Positions 36,146-45,375 are shown, counted from the first letter of the stretch. The stretch is DNA of 64,000 bases from an uncultured Lachnospiraceae bacterium (GCA_910589195.1 CAJUTC010000007.1:41298-105297); one strand, 5' to 3'. The notes: generated from the sequence alone by a model not told the origin. A program made the numbers and translations.

Positions 36146-37066
36146 ATGAAAAAATTGTTCTTGAGTTCTGTGGCTGCTGTAGTTTTAACGATATCAGTTT
36201 CCGGATGTGCGGGGGGGACAAATGATGTGGTAGTGGAAGAAGAAAGCTCTCCTGCGGGAAACGGTGAAACACCTATATCCACAAGTCCCGCAGAAGCATC
36301 TCAGGATGGGAAAAACGGAGAACGGGTTTTGATTTCAGAGGTGGAATTGGAACTGGAAATTAAGCCGCAAGATACCCAGGGAATGGTAGAACAGTTAAAG
36401 ACGGTTACGGCGGAACATGGCGGATATATAACCGGCCTGATTACTTCCATGTATGAAATAGAAGAAGAGGAAACAAAAGAGGAAGCGGAAGAAGAAACAG
36501 AAGACGGTGAAACGAAGGAAACCGAAGGAATGACAGAAGTGGAAGAAGAGGACAGCTATTACGGTTACGATGATTATAATGACTACTATGACTACTATGA
36601 TGATTATTATGGAAAGTCCAGTACCCTTTGGACCAAGGTGGACATTATAGTTCCGGAGGATCAGGCAGATGAAGTAATCCAACAGGTAACAGAGAGATAT
36701 AAGGTAACCGATCGTTCCGACTCCATAGAGGACTACACAATCCAATATCAGAATTTAACCAAACGAGTAGCGGATCTGGAAGAAGAAAAGCAGCGTTTAA
36801 CTGCTATTTTGGAGGATATCCGTTCTTCCGGAAAGGTCAGGACATCCGAGGGTGGAAGTGAGTTTTTAGAAAAAATGATTAACTTAGAAAATAATCTGTG
36901 GTCGGTTACAAATGAATTGAATACATACCGTTACGGAGACGGCGACTATTACAGTTACAGAAGCTATTATTATTTTAGTGGCAGCAGCCTGGCAGCATTT
37001 GAGGACAGAAAAGGAAAAACATTGATTGAAATTTCGGTTTATGTAAACGACGAGGAGGAATCATAA
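36146..37066 (+). CDS. DUF4349 lipoprotein
   Basis: 306 residues. A lipoprotein signal peptide ends in VSGC (cysteine near residue 22), so it should be anchored outside the membrane after Lgt action. The DUF4349 domain begins around RVLISEVELELEIKP, resumes at LWTKVDIIVPEDQADEVIQQV, and includes a coiled coil (about 205-230). Inserted into the domain (about 110-155) is a run rich in E, then D and Y (YYGYDDYNDYYDYYDDYY). The usual C-terminal membrane helix of larger relatives is absent. The role is unknown. Confidence 0.8.
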   Translation: MKKLFLSSVAAVVLTISVSGCAGGTNDVVVEEESSPAGNGETPISTSPAEASQDGKNGERVLISEVELELEIKPQDTQGMVEQLKTVTAEHGGYITGLITSMYEIEEEETKEEAEEETEDGETKETEGMTEVEEEDSYYGYDDYNDYYDYYDDYYGKSSTLWTKVDIIVPEDQADEVIQQVTERYKVTDRSDSIEDYTIQYQNLTKRVADLEEEKQRLTAILEDIRSSGKVRTSEGGSEFLEKMINLENNLWSVTNELNTYRYGDGDYYSYRSYYYFSGSSLAAFEDRKGKTLIEISVYVNDEEES

Positions 37067-37162
37067 ATAGGTTCCATTTTATAGTCGGTCTTAAGGGTCA
37101 GCGTTAAAATTTCGCAAAGCGGGTCATGGCGTGCTTTGCGGGATACTTTGTAGGAAAATAGG

Positions 37163-37214
37163 AAAAGGCAGCTCTGCCAATGCACGGCTTCGTCATTGAC
37201 AGGGCTGCCTTTTT
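37163..37214. terminator. Bidirectional terminator between the DUF4349 and GGDEF genes
   Basis: AAAAGGCAGC (37163-37172) pairs with GCTGCCTTTT (37204-37213), continuing inward through CTG/CAG and CAATG/CATTG. Upstream, CGCAAAGC and GCTTTGCG (about 37113-37140) form a second hairpin. Confidence 0.75.
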
Positions 37215-37224
37215 AAATGAATCA

Positions 37225-38145
37225 TTAATTTCGTTCTTTCCACTGAATCATCTTTTCGTTTGCCCAGACCACCTGGTTCCGTCCAAAGTGTTTTGCGTCA
37301 TACAGCATCCCGTCCGCAAGCTTTAAGCAGACTTCGTATTTGTCATTTAACTTGGGAAACATAGTAATTCCGCCTATGCTGATAGTAACCCAAGGGGAAA
37401 CGGATCCGCTGTGCTGGATATGCAGATCTTCCACGGCCTGACGGATTTTTTTAAAATGGGAAAAGACTTTATCAGCTTCCCCGCCTAAAACCACAGCAAC
37501 AAATTCCTCTCCGCCATAACGGGCAAAAAAGTCGGTGCCCCTTTGCAGATAGGAATTTACAGTCTGAGCGACAGATATAATTACTTGATCCCCGGCGGGA
37601 TGTCCATATGTATCGTTATACAATTTAAATTTATCAATATCAAACATGCACACGGAAAAAGAAGTTTTTAAACGGATTGCTTCCTGCCATTTGAGAATAC
37701 TGTACTGTTCATAATGCCGGCGGTTTGCCACTTTGGTCAGTTCATCTTCCATGGCCTGCTGCTCATACCGGATCCGGTACTGATGCAGTTTTATATGAGT
37801 ATTTACCCGGGCCCGGACAATCAGGGGATTAAAGGGTTTCACAATATAATCTACAGCGCCAAGAACAAGCCCGTGTTCTTCGCTGTGGATGTCAGAAAGG
37901 CTGGTAATCAGGATGACGGGGATATGTTCGGTAATCAGCTCTTCCTGGAGTGTTTTCAGTAACATAAAACCATCCACATCCGGCATAATCACATCCAGAA
38001 GGATTAGGGAATATAAACCGGTTTTGGCATAGGTAAGACCGTCGTTTGCTGTGTGTGCAAGAGTAATCTGATAAGTGTCCTCTAAAATTGTTTTTAAATA
38101 TTTGGCGTGTACGATGCTGTCATCGATAATTAATATTTTCTCCAT
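37225..38145 (-). CDS. Response regulator with GGDEF domain (diguanylate cyclase)
   Basis: 306 residues: an N-terminal receiver domain (about 1-120) with D8, D9, phosphoacceptor D51 in LLDVIMPDVDG and the lysine in VDYIVKPFNP, then a GGDEF domain. The active-site signature is intact as GGEEF in ARYGGEEFVAV. RGTD five residues before it is a product-inhibition (I) site. It should make cyclic di-GMP when phosphorylated. No histidine kinase gene is adjacent, and no other c-di-GMP gene is in the window. The leader is long (about 210 nt). It converges on the DUF4349 gene. Confidence 0.93.
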   Translation of the reverse strand: MEKILIIDDSIVHAKYLKTILEDTYQITLAHTANDGLTYAKTGLYSLILLDVIMPDVDGFMLLKTLQEELITEHIPVILITSLSDIHSEEHGLVLGAVDYIVKPFNPLIVRARVNTHIKLHQYRIRYEQQAMEDELTKVANRRHYEQYSILKWQEAIRLKTSFSVCMFDIDKFKLYNDTYGHPAGDQVIISVAQTVNSYLQRGTDFFARYGGEEFVAVVLGGEADKVFSHFKKIRQAVEDLHIQHSGSVSPWVTISIGGITMFPKLNDKYEVCLKLADGMLYDAKHFGRNQVVWANEKMIQWKERN

Positions 38146-38361
38146 GCAGATGCTCCTTATGTAATATTCTGTACGCCTATGAAATGGAGTATTTCTTAAT
38201 TTTATCGGGCTGCCCGGTAACAGGCGGTTTGTATTGCTCCTTGGAACAAATGCAAAAAATTACATTCAGGGCGGCTTCCTGTTTGGGATGCCCTATGCAT
38301 TCCCGGCAACATGAAATATAGTTCTTGTTTTCAGCATGTTTTACATGCTGGTTTAACTAAA
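38146..38361 (-). other. Long leader of the diguanylate cyclase gene
   Basis: Between the minus-strand promoter and the start codon lie about 210 nt. Near the 5' end CAGCATGT and ACATGCTG (around 38331-38350) form a perfect hairpin, and CGGGCAGCCCG (around 38208-38218) forms another. A minus-strand frame stays open for about 55 codons here, with several cysteines, but has no ATG, GTG or TTG start. I do not recognise a known c-di-GMP riboswitch. Confidence 0.4.
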
Positions 38362-38389
38362 AGTATATCACATTGCGTAGTTTTGTCAA
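38362..38389 (-). promoter_or_regulatory. Promoter of the diguanylate cyclase gene
   Basis: On the minus strand, TTGACA (38384-38389), a 16-nt spacer and TATACT (38362-38367). Confidence 0.75.
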
Positions 38390-38488
38390 CCTGAGAATCG
38401 GAAGGTTTTCTTTGCTAGGTGTTTCAATTGGCGCTGGGAAAAGAAAGGAATCCCTTGATTCCATACCAGCTTGCGTCGGATTTTGTTC

Positions 38489-38517
38489 TTGCCAATCTTG
38501 ATAGGGGGAAGTATAAT
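38489..38517 (+). promoter_or_regulatory. Upstream promoter of clpS-clpA
   Basis: TTGCCA (38489-38494), a 17-nt spacer and TATAAT (38512-38517), about 140 nt before clpS. Confidence 0.6.
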
Positions 38518-38588
38518 ATTTTTATTGGATGAGAGCGTTTCCCGCTGACTGGAACAAGCGTCAAAAGAGCGATAAGAAGCTTGACATT

Positions 38589-38617
38589 TTGCCTATGGAT
38601 TGGCACAGGCATAAAAT
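38589..38617 (+). promoter_or_regulatory. Proximal promoter of clpS-clpA
   Basis: TTGCCT (38589-38594), a 17-nt spacer and TAAAAT (38612-38617), 40 nt before clpS. Confidence 0.55.
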
Positions 38618-38656
38618 AAAATTAATATTAGATCAGGGAAATAAAAGGAGAGAAGT

Positions 38657-38956
38657 ATGGCTGCAAAGGAACAGATAAGGGATCTGGAAAAAGAGAAAAT
38701 TAAGATCCCCAGGCAGTATCAGGTTTTGATCTATAATGATGATTTTACACCGATGGATTTTGTGGTAGAAGTATTGATTCAGATTTTTAACAAGGATCCG
38801 GACAGCGCGATTTCTCTGATGATGAGTATTCATAAGGGAAGCTATGCTGTGGCCGGCATATATCCAAAGGATATCGCGGCAACGAAGGCGGCGGATGCGG
38901 TCCAGTGGGCAAGGCAAGAGGGATATCCGCTGAAAGTGGAAGCTGTATGCAGATAG
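38657..38956 (+). CDS. clpS: ATP-dependent Clp protease adaptor ClpS
   Basis: 99-residue adaptor that brings N-degron substrates to ClpA. The core YQVLIYNDDFTPMDFVVEVL, the IHKGSYAVAGIYPKDIA segment and the C-terminal LKVEAV fit ClpS. The N-terminal tail (about 1-20) is charged and flexible, as expected for the part that enters ClpA. Its partner follows 50 bp downstream. Confidence 0.93.
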   Translation: MAAKEQIRDLEKEKIKIPRQYQVLIYNDDFTPMDFVVEVLIQIFNKDPDSAISLMMSIHKGSYAVAGIYPKDIAATKAADAVQWARQEGYPLKVEAVCR

Positions 38957-39006
38957 CAGAGGCGGAATGGAACTGAAAACGCGGTAGAGAATGAGGCAGA
39001 AAAACG

Positions 39007-41298
39007 ATGGAATTCAGTAAAAACATGCAGAAGGTAATGGAGCGCGCGGTGGGTCTGGCCAGAGAGGAGAAACATCGATACTTTATGCCGGAACATATGA
39101 TATATGGTCTAACCTTTGATGAAGATTTTTCTCAGGAATACGAAGCTGGTGGAGGAGATGTAAACATGCTCCGAGAGCAAATCCTCCAGTATGTAAAGGA
39201 GCATGCGGAAAAGACAAGCCAGGAAGAAAATGTAAGGCTTACTGCTGATACGGAGAAGGTTCTTTATATGGCAGAGGGGCAGGCCAGGACCAGTGGCAGA
39301 AACGTAGTGGATACGGGGCATTTGCTGTCAGCTATCCTTAGGCTGGAGGACAGCTACGGTCTGTATTATCTGGCTGTCCAGGAAGTAGATTTGGTCCAAG
39401 TATTGGGCGGCATGTCCCGGATTAGCCTTGCGAAGGAACGACCAGACGAGATAGAGGGATATCAGGAGGAAAACCAAAGCGGACCCGGAAAACAGACGAA
39501 TCCAGAACATAAAAGAGAAAAATCAGGGGAAGAGGCAGAGGAAGAAGGGGGAGCCAAGTCTGGGAAGGGGCGCTGGAAACAGTATTTGGAGGATATGAAT
39601 GAAACATGCAAAAAGCAGAACCCCCTGATCGGACGGGAAGAGGAGTTGGAGAGAACCATCCAAATCCTTTGCCGGAAAGATAAGAACAATGTACTTTATA
39701 TCGGGGAGCCGGGGGTGGGAAAAACAGCCATGGCGTACGGTCTTGCGCAGAAGCTGCTCCAGAACCAGGTTCCGCCCCTTTTGTCCGGTGCCAGGCTGTA
39801 TGCTTTGGATTTAGGAAGCCTTCTGGCCGGAACTCAGTACCGGGGAGATTTTGAAAAGCGGTTCCAGGTCATTATGGAAGGATTGTCTGGGCAGGAGAAA
39901 CCAATTCTTTATCTGGATGAAATCCACAATATTGTGGGAGCAGGAGCGGTAAATGGAGGCAGCTTAGATGTGGCAAACCTGTTAAAGCCGTATCTGGCAG
40001 CCGGACAAATCCGGTTTATCGGCGCTACTACGTATGAGGAATATAAGAAACATGTTTCCGGAAGTAAAAGTCTGGTGCGCCGGTTTCAAAATGTGGACTT
40101 GAAAGAGCCTTCTAAGGAGGAGGCGGTTCAAATCTTGAAGGGCTTAAAATCCGGCTATGAGAGCTTTCATGGGGTTAAGTTTGGGAAAGGAGTGCTAGAA
40201 CACGCAGTGGAGGTTAGCAGCCGCTTTGTAAATGAGCGGTTTCTTCCAGATAAAGCCATTGACCTGATTGATGAAGCAGGAGCTTACCGCCGCCTTCATC
40301 CCCTGCAGCAGAAAAGCCAGACCGTGGGGAAAGGGCTGATTGATCAAGTGCTGTCAAAAACCTGTAGAATTCCCTTGCAGACTGTGGAAAAAGAGGATAC
40401 AAAAAAGCTGGCCATGCTGGAGCAACAGTTGAAGGCCCGGATTTTCGGCCAGGATGAGGCGGTAGTTCAAGTTTGTAACGCAGTGAAGTTTTCAAAGGCC
40501 GGGTTAAATGATGAAGGGAAGCCCATTGCCAGCTTTCTTTTCGTTGGAGCCACAGGAGTTGGAAAGACGGAGCTAGCTAAATCGCTAGCAGAAGAGATGG
40601 GGATTTCCTTTCTCCGCTTTGATATGAGCGAGTATGCGGAAAAGCATACGGTGGCAAAGCTGATTGGCGCCCCCGCCGGATATGTAGGCTATGAAGAAGG
40701 CGGTCTTCTCACCGAAGAAATCCGCCGGCATCCTCACGCGGTTCTTTTGCTGGATGAAATTGAAAAAGCCCATCCAGATATTTTCAATGTACTTCTCCAG
40801 GTGATGGATTACGCTACGTTAACAGACAATCAGGGAAGGAAAGCTGATTTCAGAAATATTATCCTGATTATGACCAGCAACGCAGGGGCGAGCCAGGTGG
40901 GAAAAAGCCGGATTGGTTTTGGAAGCGGTGCTGTTAATATGGATGCGTTGACAGAAGCGGTAAACCGGACATTCCAGCCGGAATTCAGAAACCGGTTAAG
41001 CCGCATTGTGCAGTTTCGTAGCATGGATGATGAAATGGCTGGAAGGATTACCCAAAAGAAGCTTGATGAGCTGGCGGATAAGCTAAGGACCAGGAAGGTG
41101 GAACTGCGTATTCAGCCGGAAGCTGCCGAATATGTGAGAAAGGCCGGGATTACAAATGAATACGGAGCCAGGGAAATTGACCGGGTAATAGCCGGACAAG
41201 TAAAACCTCTTTTGGCGGAACTTTTGCTGTTTGGGCGGCTGAAGCGGGGCGGAATATGCACGCTGGCCATGAAAGGCAAAACGTTAGCTGTAAAATAA
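39007..41298 (+). CDS. clpA: ATP-dependent Clp protease ATP-binding subunit ClpA
   Basis: 763-residue AAA+ unfoldase with two ATPase rings. The N-domain (about 1-140) is followed by an acidic linker, then D1 with GEPGVGKTA and LYLDEIHNIVGAG, and D2 with GATGVGKTE, LLLDEIEKAHPDIFNVLLQVMD and the sensor region YGAREIDR. KSRIGFGSG holds the IGF loop that docks on ClpP. There is no long middle domain as in ClpB or ClpC, and clpS is adjacent, so ClpA fits best. ClpP is not in the window. Confidence 0.93.
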   Translation: MEFSKNMQKVMERAVGLAREEKHRYFMPEHMIYGLTFDEDFSQEYEAGGGDVNMLREQILQYVKEHAEKTSQEENVRLTADTEKVLYMAEGQARTSGRNVVDTGHLLSAILRLEDSYGLYYLAVQEVDLVQVLGGMSRISLAKERPDEIEGYQEENQSGPGKQTNPEHKREKSGEEAEEEGGAKSGKGRWKQYLEDMNETCKKQNPLIGREEELERTIQILCRKDKNNVLYIGEPGVGKTAMAYGLAQKLLQNQVPPLLSGARLYALDLGSLLAGTQYRGDFEKRFQVIMEGLSGQEKPILYLDEIHNIVGAGAVNGGSLDVANLLKPYLAAGQIRFIGATTYEEYKKHVSGSKSLVRRFQNVDLKEPSKEEAVQILKGLKSGYESFHGVKFGKGVLEHAVEVSSRFVNERFLPDKAIDLIDEAGAYRRLHPLQQKSQTVGKGLIDQVLSKTCRIPLQTVEKEDTKKLAMLEQQLKARIFGQDEAVVQVCNAVKFSKAGLNDEGKPIASFLFVGATGVGKTELAKSLAEEMGISFLRFDMSEYAEKHTVAKLIGAPAGYVGYEEGGLLTEEIRRHPHAVLLLDEIEKAHPDIFNVLLQVMDYATLTDNQGRKADFRNIILIMTSNAGASQVGKSRIGFGSGAVNMDALTEAVNRTFQPEFRNRLSRIVQFRSMDDEMAGRITQKKLDELADKLRTRKVELRIQPEAAEYVRKAGITNEYGAREIDRVIAGQVKPLLAELLLFGRLKRGGICTLAMKGKTLAVK

Positions 41299-41401
41299 AC
41301 GGGGAGCACAAGTTCTAATTTTAACCGTTAGCCAGGCGGTTACCCAATAGGCAAACGAAAGGATGACAGGGGAAAATTCAGAACATACGGAGGATGATAG
41401 A

Positions 41402-42076
41402 ATGGAAGCCAAAGGAAGAAGGCGGTTAACATATTATGTGCCGGATTATGTGGTGTTCGACTTGGAAACCACGGGATTAAGAACGGCTGCTGATGACATT
41501 ATAGAGATTTCAGCAGTAAAGGCGAAGAATGGGAACGTTATTGCCACATTTTCTACCCTGGTAAACCCGGGGCGCCCCATTCCCAAAGAGGCTTCCAAGG
41601 TAAATGGGATTACGGATGATATGGTGAAGGATGCCCCGAAGCTGTTCCAGGTACTAAATCAGTTTTTGGAATTTATTGGGGATTATGTTTTGGTCGGCCA
41701 TAATATCCAAAGCTTTGATATGAAATTTTTAGATTGTGCTGTTGCAAAATGCGAGAGAAAGCAAGTGGAAAATGATTATATTGACACCTTATTTATGGCC
41801 AGGAGCTGCTTAAAGGAACTGCCACGCCATCGATTGACTGATTTAGCAGCCCATTTTCATATTAGCACAGAGGGAGCCCACAGGGCATTAAATGACTGCA
41901 TGATCAACCAGAAATGTTATGAAGAGATGGGAAAACAGTTAAAAGAAAGAAAGGCGGATCTGGATGCGGGGATTTGCCCAAAGTGCGGAGGGGAACTGGT
42001 GAAACGGAACGGACGGTTTGGCGCGTTTTTGGGATGCAGTAATTTTCCGGGGTGCCGGTATACCAGAAACGGATGA
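41402..42076 (+). CDS. DnaQ/PolC-type 3'-5' exonuclease with C-terminal zinc ribbon
   Basis: 224 residues. The exonuclease domain has ExoI VVFDLETTGL, ExoII LVGHNIQSFDMKFL and ExoIII HRALNDC, that is the DEDDh set. A short C-terminal domain with CPKCGG, GAFLGCSNFPGC is a topoisomerase-type zinc ribbon. The N-terminal domain resembles the exonuclease part of PolC, but there is no polymerase. The start ATG 41402 has GGAGGATG upstream; ATG 41363 is in frame but unsupported. It may process DNA ends; the substrate is unknown. Confidence 0.85.
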   Translation: MEAKGRRRLTYYVPDYVVFDLETTGLRTAADDIIEISAVKAKNGNVIATFSTLVNPGRPIPKEASKVNGITDDMVKDAPKLFQVLNQFLEFIGDYVLVGHNIQSFDMKFLDCAVAKCERKQVENDYIDTLFMARSCLKELPRHRLTDLAAHFHISTEGAHRALNDCMINQKCYEEMGKQLKERKADLDAGICPKCGGELVKRNGRFGAFLGCSNFPGCRYTRNG

Positions 42077-42511
42077 AAAAGCTTGCTTTTTTGTTACGGA
42101 TATTGTATGTTAACAACGATCTTGCTTAAGATACAGGCAGGGGAAGCTTAAAATTTATGAGGTCTGACGGTTTGCTGCTTATAGCAAAGTCAGTTAGCGT
42201 ATTGGAAAAGGAGCCGCTGGTTATGTGCTGGAAAACCGCAAATGTATTCAAGCTAAAAGGAAACATTTGATTCATCCAGGCTATCAGTGCGCCCTTTTTC
42301 AGGAAATGTTCTTTTATTCTGTCGCCAGTTCGGCGTTATTTCCTGTAATTGAGTGCTTTTTTAATCCTGATGGACAGGATTCTTTTTCTATCATATGGAA
42401 CGTGAAATAAGTAAGCCGCCCATGTTGCCGTGGCATGAAGCAACAGGCAGGAGTTCTTTATTTTGCGGGCATTTTATTTTGTCAGTATTTTATTTCGCTT
42501 TGCTGGAGAGT

Positions 42512-42545
42512 GTTTATGAAGGACGATTGTTCGTCTTTCATAAAC
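42512..42545. other. 15-bp hairpin before the MFS remnant
   Basis: 42512-42526 pairs with 42531-42545 (one G-T pair) around loop TTGT. It lies 26 nt before the remnant's start codon and may be an operator or a terminator. The rest of 42077-42571 shows no gene or clear promoter. Confidence 0.5.
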
Positions 42546-42571
42546 AGAAAAAAGACAGAAGGGAACGAATT

Positions 42572-43289
42572 ATGAATATTGAAAATCAAATTAAAAAGCT
42601 ATATGTTTTCGATGCGTCGGTTTGTATCTGGATTTCGGACGGAGTATAAGTATTATTTTTGCTGAAGCGGGGATTTTCTTTGACGCAGGTGGGAGTAGCA
42701 GAAGGTATTTTTCACATTACCAGTATGATTTGTGAGGTTCCAAGCGGAATGGCGGCGGACTTGTTTGGCAGGAAGAAAACGTATTTGCTTAGCATGGGCC
42801 TGTATGGGGTGTCGATGGTGTCCGCGGCCATGTTGACGGAGCCTTTTGTGGCCAAAGCGCCGAAAATGGGGCAGGCAGGCCTTTTTACGGGAATGAAAAA
42901 GCGGCTTGCGGCACATATTAAGGCCAGTGCCGCGTTTATGGAAAGCCATCCGAAAACCATGTGCAAGCTGCTTGCCAGTGCGGCAGTCGGATGCCCCGTA
43001 TATGTTACAGTTATGTTTTTGCAAGAGCATCTGACAGCCATAGGATGGCCTGAGATCTGGATAGGGGTTCCTTTGCTTACTATGCGGCTTTTTGGCGCTG
43101 TAGGGGTCTGGCTGGAAAGCCGGGTAAAGGGAAGGCTTGCTAGGAATATGGCAGTTTGCGGCATACTTAGCGGAGCAGGCGCCTGTCTGGCCGGCTGTTC
43201 TTGGATTTTTCTTAATGGGGATATCTCTGGCAGCAGGAACCTGCGTGGTCTGGATGCTCGATTCACGGTACCAGAGGAAAAACAAATGA
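42572..43289 (+). pseudogene. Decayed MFS transporter
   Basis: The reading frame starts at ATG 42572 (MNIENQIKKLYVFDA), with an RBS-like GAAGGGAA upstream. An in-frame TAA at 42647-42649 interrupts it after DGV. The same frame then resumes with LFLLKRGFSLTQVGVAEGIFH and EVPSGMAADLFGRKK, the conserved loop between helices 2 and 3 of MFS proteins. It jumps from the third helix straight to a stretch (AMLTEPFVAKAPK) that normally follows helix 6, so roughly 150 residues are missing. Near 43210 the frame shifts: the neighbouring frame continues with LMGISLAAGTCVVWMLDSR and stops at TGA 43287-43289. Three separate lesions make function unlikely. Confidence 0.8.
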
Positions 43290-43314
43290 CAAAAAAATAA
43301 ATGAAGGAAACCTC

Positions 43315-43344
43315 TTGTCCCATAAAAGCAGTACATGGTAAAAT
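43315..43344 (+). promoter_or_regulatory. Possible promoter of the gltD-like gene
   Basis: TTGTCC (43315-43320), an 18-nt spacer and TAAAAT (43339-43344), about 30 nt before the start codon. Confidence 0.5.
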
Positions 43345-43375
43345 AGAACCAGTAAATTTTGAAGGAGGATATGAC

Positions 43376-44629
43376 ATGGCATTACATGTTATGGATGAAG
43401 CAAACCGCTGCTTACAGTGTAAGGTGCCCCAGTGCCAGAAGGGATGCCCGATTCATACAAATATTCCGGAAGCAATTCGCCTGTTAAAAGAAAATCAGCT
43501 AGATGAGGCAGGAAGGATGCTGTTTGAGAATAATCCGTTAACAACCGTATGCAGTCTGGTCTGCAACCATGAAAAGCAGTGCGAAGGCCATTGCGTTTTG
43601 GGAAGGAAAGGCGCTCCAGTCCATTTTTCCACTATAGAAAATTATATTTCTTCTACTTATGCCAATAAGATGACCAAAGGTCCGGCCACCTCCAACGGAA
43701 TGCGGGTTGCCATAATCGGATCCGGCCCGGCAGGCATTACCATTGCCATTATATTGGCCAGATATGGGTATCAGGTTACCATATTTGAGGGAAAGGATAA
43801 AATCGGCGGCGTGCTCCGCTATGGGATTCCGGAATTCCGCCTCCCGAAATCAGTTTTGGATGATATTCAGTACCGCCACTTGGAAATGAAAGGGATTAAG
43901 ATTCGACCGAATACCACCGTAGGAGGCGGGGCCATCGGGATTGAAGATCTGTTCCGGGACGGGTATAAGGCCATCTTTATCGGAACCGGGGTATGGAATC
44001 CCAATACCCTTCATATTAAGGGGGAAACCTTTGGCAACGTTCATTTCGGGATTAATTATCTGAATAATCCAGACAGTTATAAGTTGGGAGAGCGAGTGAT
44101 TGTAATCGGAGCGGGCAATGCCGCTATGGATGTGGCCAGGACGGCGATCCGGAAAGGCGCGCAGCAGCTTACCTGTTTCTCCCTGACAAAAAAAGTAGCG
44201 GCCAGTGATTACGAGTTCAGCTATGCCAAACTGGAAGGGGTGACGTTTGAATATAATAAAATGCCAGTGGAGATTAAAGATGATGGCGTGATTTTCCGGG
44301 ATATGGAGGAAGATGAAGAAGGAAACCTGACAGAAGTGCCGGGATCGGATAAATGTTATCCGTCGGACAGCGTAATTATTTCCATCAGCCAAGGGCCAAG
44401 AAACCGGATTGTCAGTACCACAGAAGGCCTGAAGGCCAATGAGCAGGGCCTGTTGGTGGCAGATGAAACGGGGCATACTTCAAGGCCTGGCATTTTTGCT
44501 TCCGGTGATGTGGTAAATGGCGCGCGGACCGTAGTGGAGGCTGTGGCGCACAGTAAAATCGTAGCCGAATCCATGCATCAGTATATGCAAAGCCTTCCAA
44601 AAGAAGATGAAAGTAACGTTAGCGAATAA
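43376..44629 (+). CDS. NAD(P)-binding glutamate synthase small-subunit-like oxidoreductase
   Basis: 417-residue GltD-type flavoprotein. The N-terminal Fe-S part has CLQCKVPQCQKGCPI and CNHEKQCEGHCV. It is followed by the FAD site VAIIGSGPAGITIAIILARYGYQVTIFE, the RYGIPEFRLPK stretch, the NAD(P) site VIVIGAGNAAMDVARTA and the end FASGDVVNGARTVVEAVAHSK. Without a GltB-like large subunit beside it, the function may be an NADPH-linked electron transfer and not glutamate synthesis. GAAGGAGG before ATG 43376 sets the start. Confidence 0.85.
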   Translation: MALHVMDEANRCLQCKVPQCQKGCPIHTNIPEAIRLLKENQLDEAGRMLFENNPLTTVCSLVCNHEKQCEGHCVLGRKGAPVHFSTIENYISSTYANKMTKGPATSNGMRVAIIGSGPAGITIAIILARYGYQVTIFEGKDKIGGVLRYGIPEFRLPKSVLDDIQYRHLEMKGIKIRPNTTVGGGAIGIEDLFRDGYKAIFIGTGVWNPNTLHIKGETFGNVHFGINYLNNPDSYKLGERVIVIGAGNAAMDVARTAIRKGAQQLTCFSLTKKVAASDYEFSYAKLEGVTFEYNKMPVEIKDDGVIFRDMEEDEEGNLTEVPGSDKCYPSDSVIISISQGPRNRIVSTTEGLKANEQGLLVADETGHTSRPGIFASGDVVNGARTVVEAVAHSKIVAESMHQYMQSLPKEDESNVSE

Positions 44630-44665
44630 GGGCAAATTTGGAAAACAGACAACCGGGATTTGATC

Positions 44666-45193
44666 ATGAAAGAAAACCAAAAGAAAAAATTATCCTCTGC
44701 CACATTGGCTGCCAGGTATGGCCTTTTGATTTCACTGGCCTTTTTATTCAGCTACATCGAAACCTTATTCCCCGTTTATCTGGGCGCGCCAGGAATCAAG
44801 CTGGGTCTTGCGAATCTAGTAACCGTAGTAGGCCTGTACACCGTAGGGAATGGAGGCACAGCCCTGATTAACGGGGTAAGGATCCTGTTGGCAAACCTTA
44901 CCTTTGGCAGCCTGTTTGGCATGCTCTACAGCTTATCAGGAGCCGTATTTAGCATGTTCCTGATGATTGTATGCAAAAAAAGAGGATGGTTCAGTATAGT
45001 GGGGATCAGCGTAATCGGGGGGATCGGCCATAATATCGGTCAGCTATTCATTGCCGCTTTTGTAGTTCAGACCATAGGGGTATTTTCCTATCTTCCTGTT
45101 TTGCTGATCGCCGGAACCATCGCCGGTTCTTTGATCGGTCTGTTAGGCGGGATGATTGTGGAACGGATTACACGATACGTAAAAAGGCTTTAA
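44666..45193 (+). CDS. Gx transporter family protein
   Basis: 175-residue membrane protein with about five helices. Its stretches FSYIETLFPVYLGAPGIKLGLANLVTVVGLY and RILLANLTFGSLFGMLYSLSGA are typical of the Gx transporter family (often mislabelled heptaprenyl diphosphate synthase component I), related to ECF transporter S components. The substrate is unknown. ATG 44666 is chosen over TTG 44660; its ribosome binding site is weak, and it follows the GltD-like gene by 36 bp. Confidence 0.78.
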   Translation: MKENQKKKLSSATLAARYGLLISLAFLFSYIETLFPVYLGAPGIKLGLANLVTVVGLYTVGNGGTALINGVRILLANLTFGSLFGMLYSLSGAVFSMFLMIVCKKRGWFSIVGISVIGGIGHNIGQLFIAAFVVQTIGVFSYLPVLLIAGTIAGSLIGLLGGMIVERITRYVKRL

Positions 45194-45375
45194 GACAAGG
45201 TTCCCAGGCATCATTTTTTGTGAGCGGTGAGCCGTAACCGCGACTTTAAAACAAAAATATAGGTTTGAAAAACATTTTTCCATGTTCTTTTTGGAGATTT
45301 TCCATTATAATAAAAAAAACAGATGTCTGAGAATCAGGTGGACAGAGTGTTAAAAGGAATTAGGAGGAATGTGGT

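Noticed and set aside
38384..38392. Spo0A-box-like TTTTGTCAAC at the diguanylate cyclase promoter
   Set aside because: It is explained by the -35 TTGACA on the minus strand, and the last base does not match the consensus.
42395..42571. ORF reading into the MFS remnant from upstream
   Set aside because: The part before ATG 42572 has no MFS similarity and runs through a 15-bp hairpin; only the later part belongs to the transporter.
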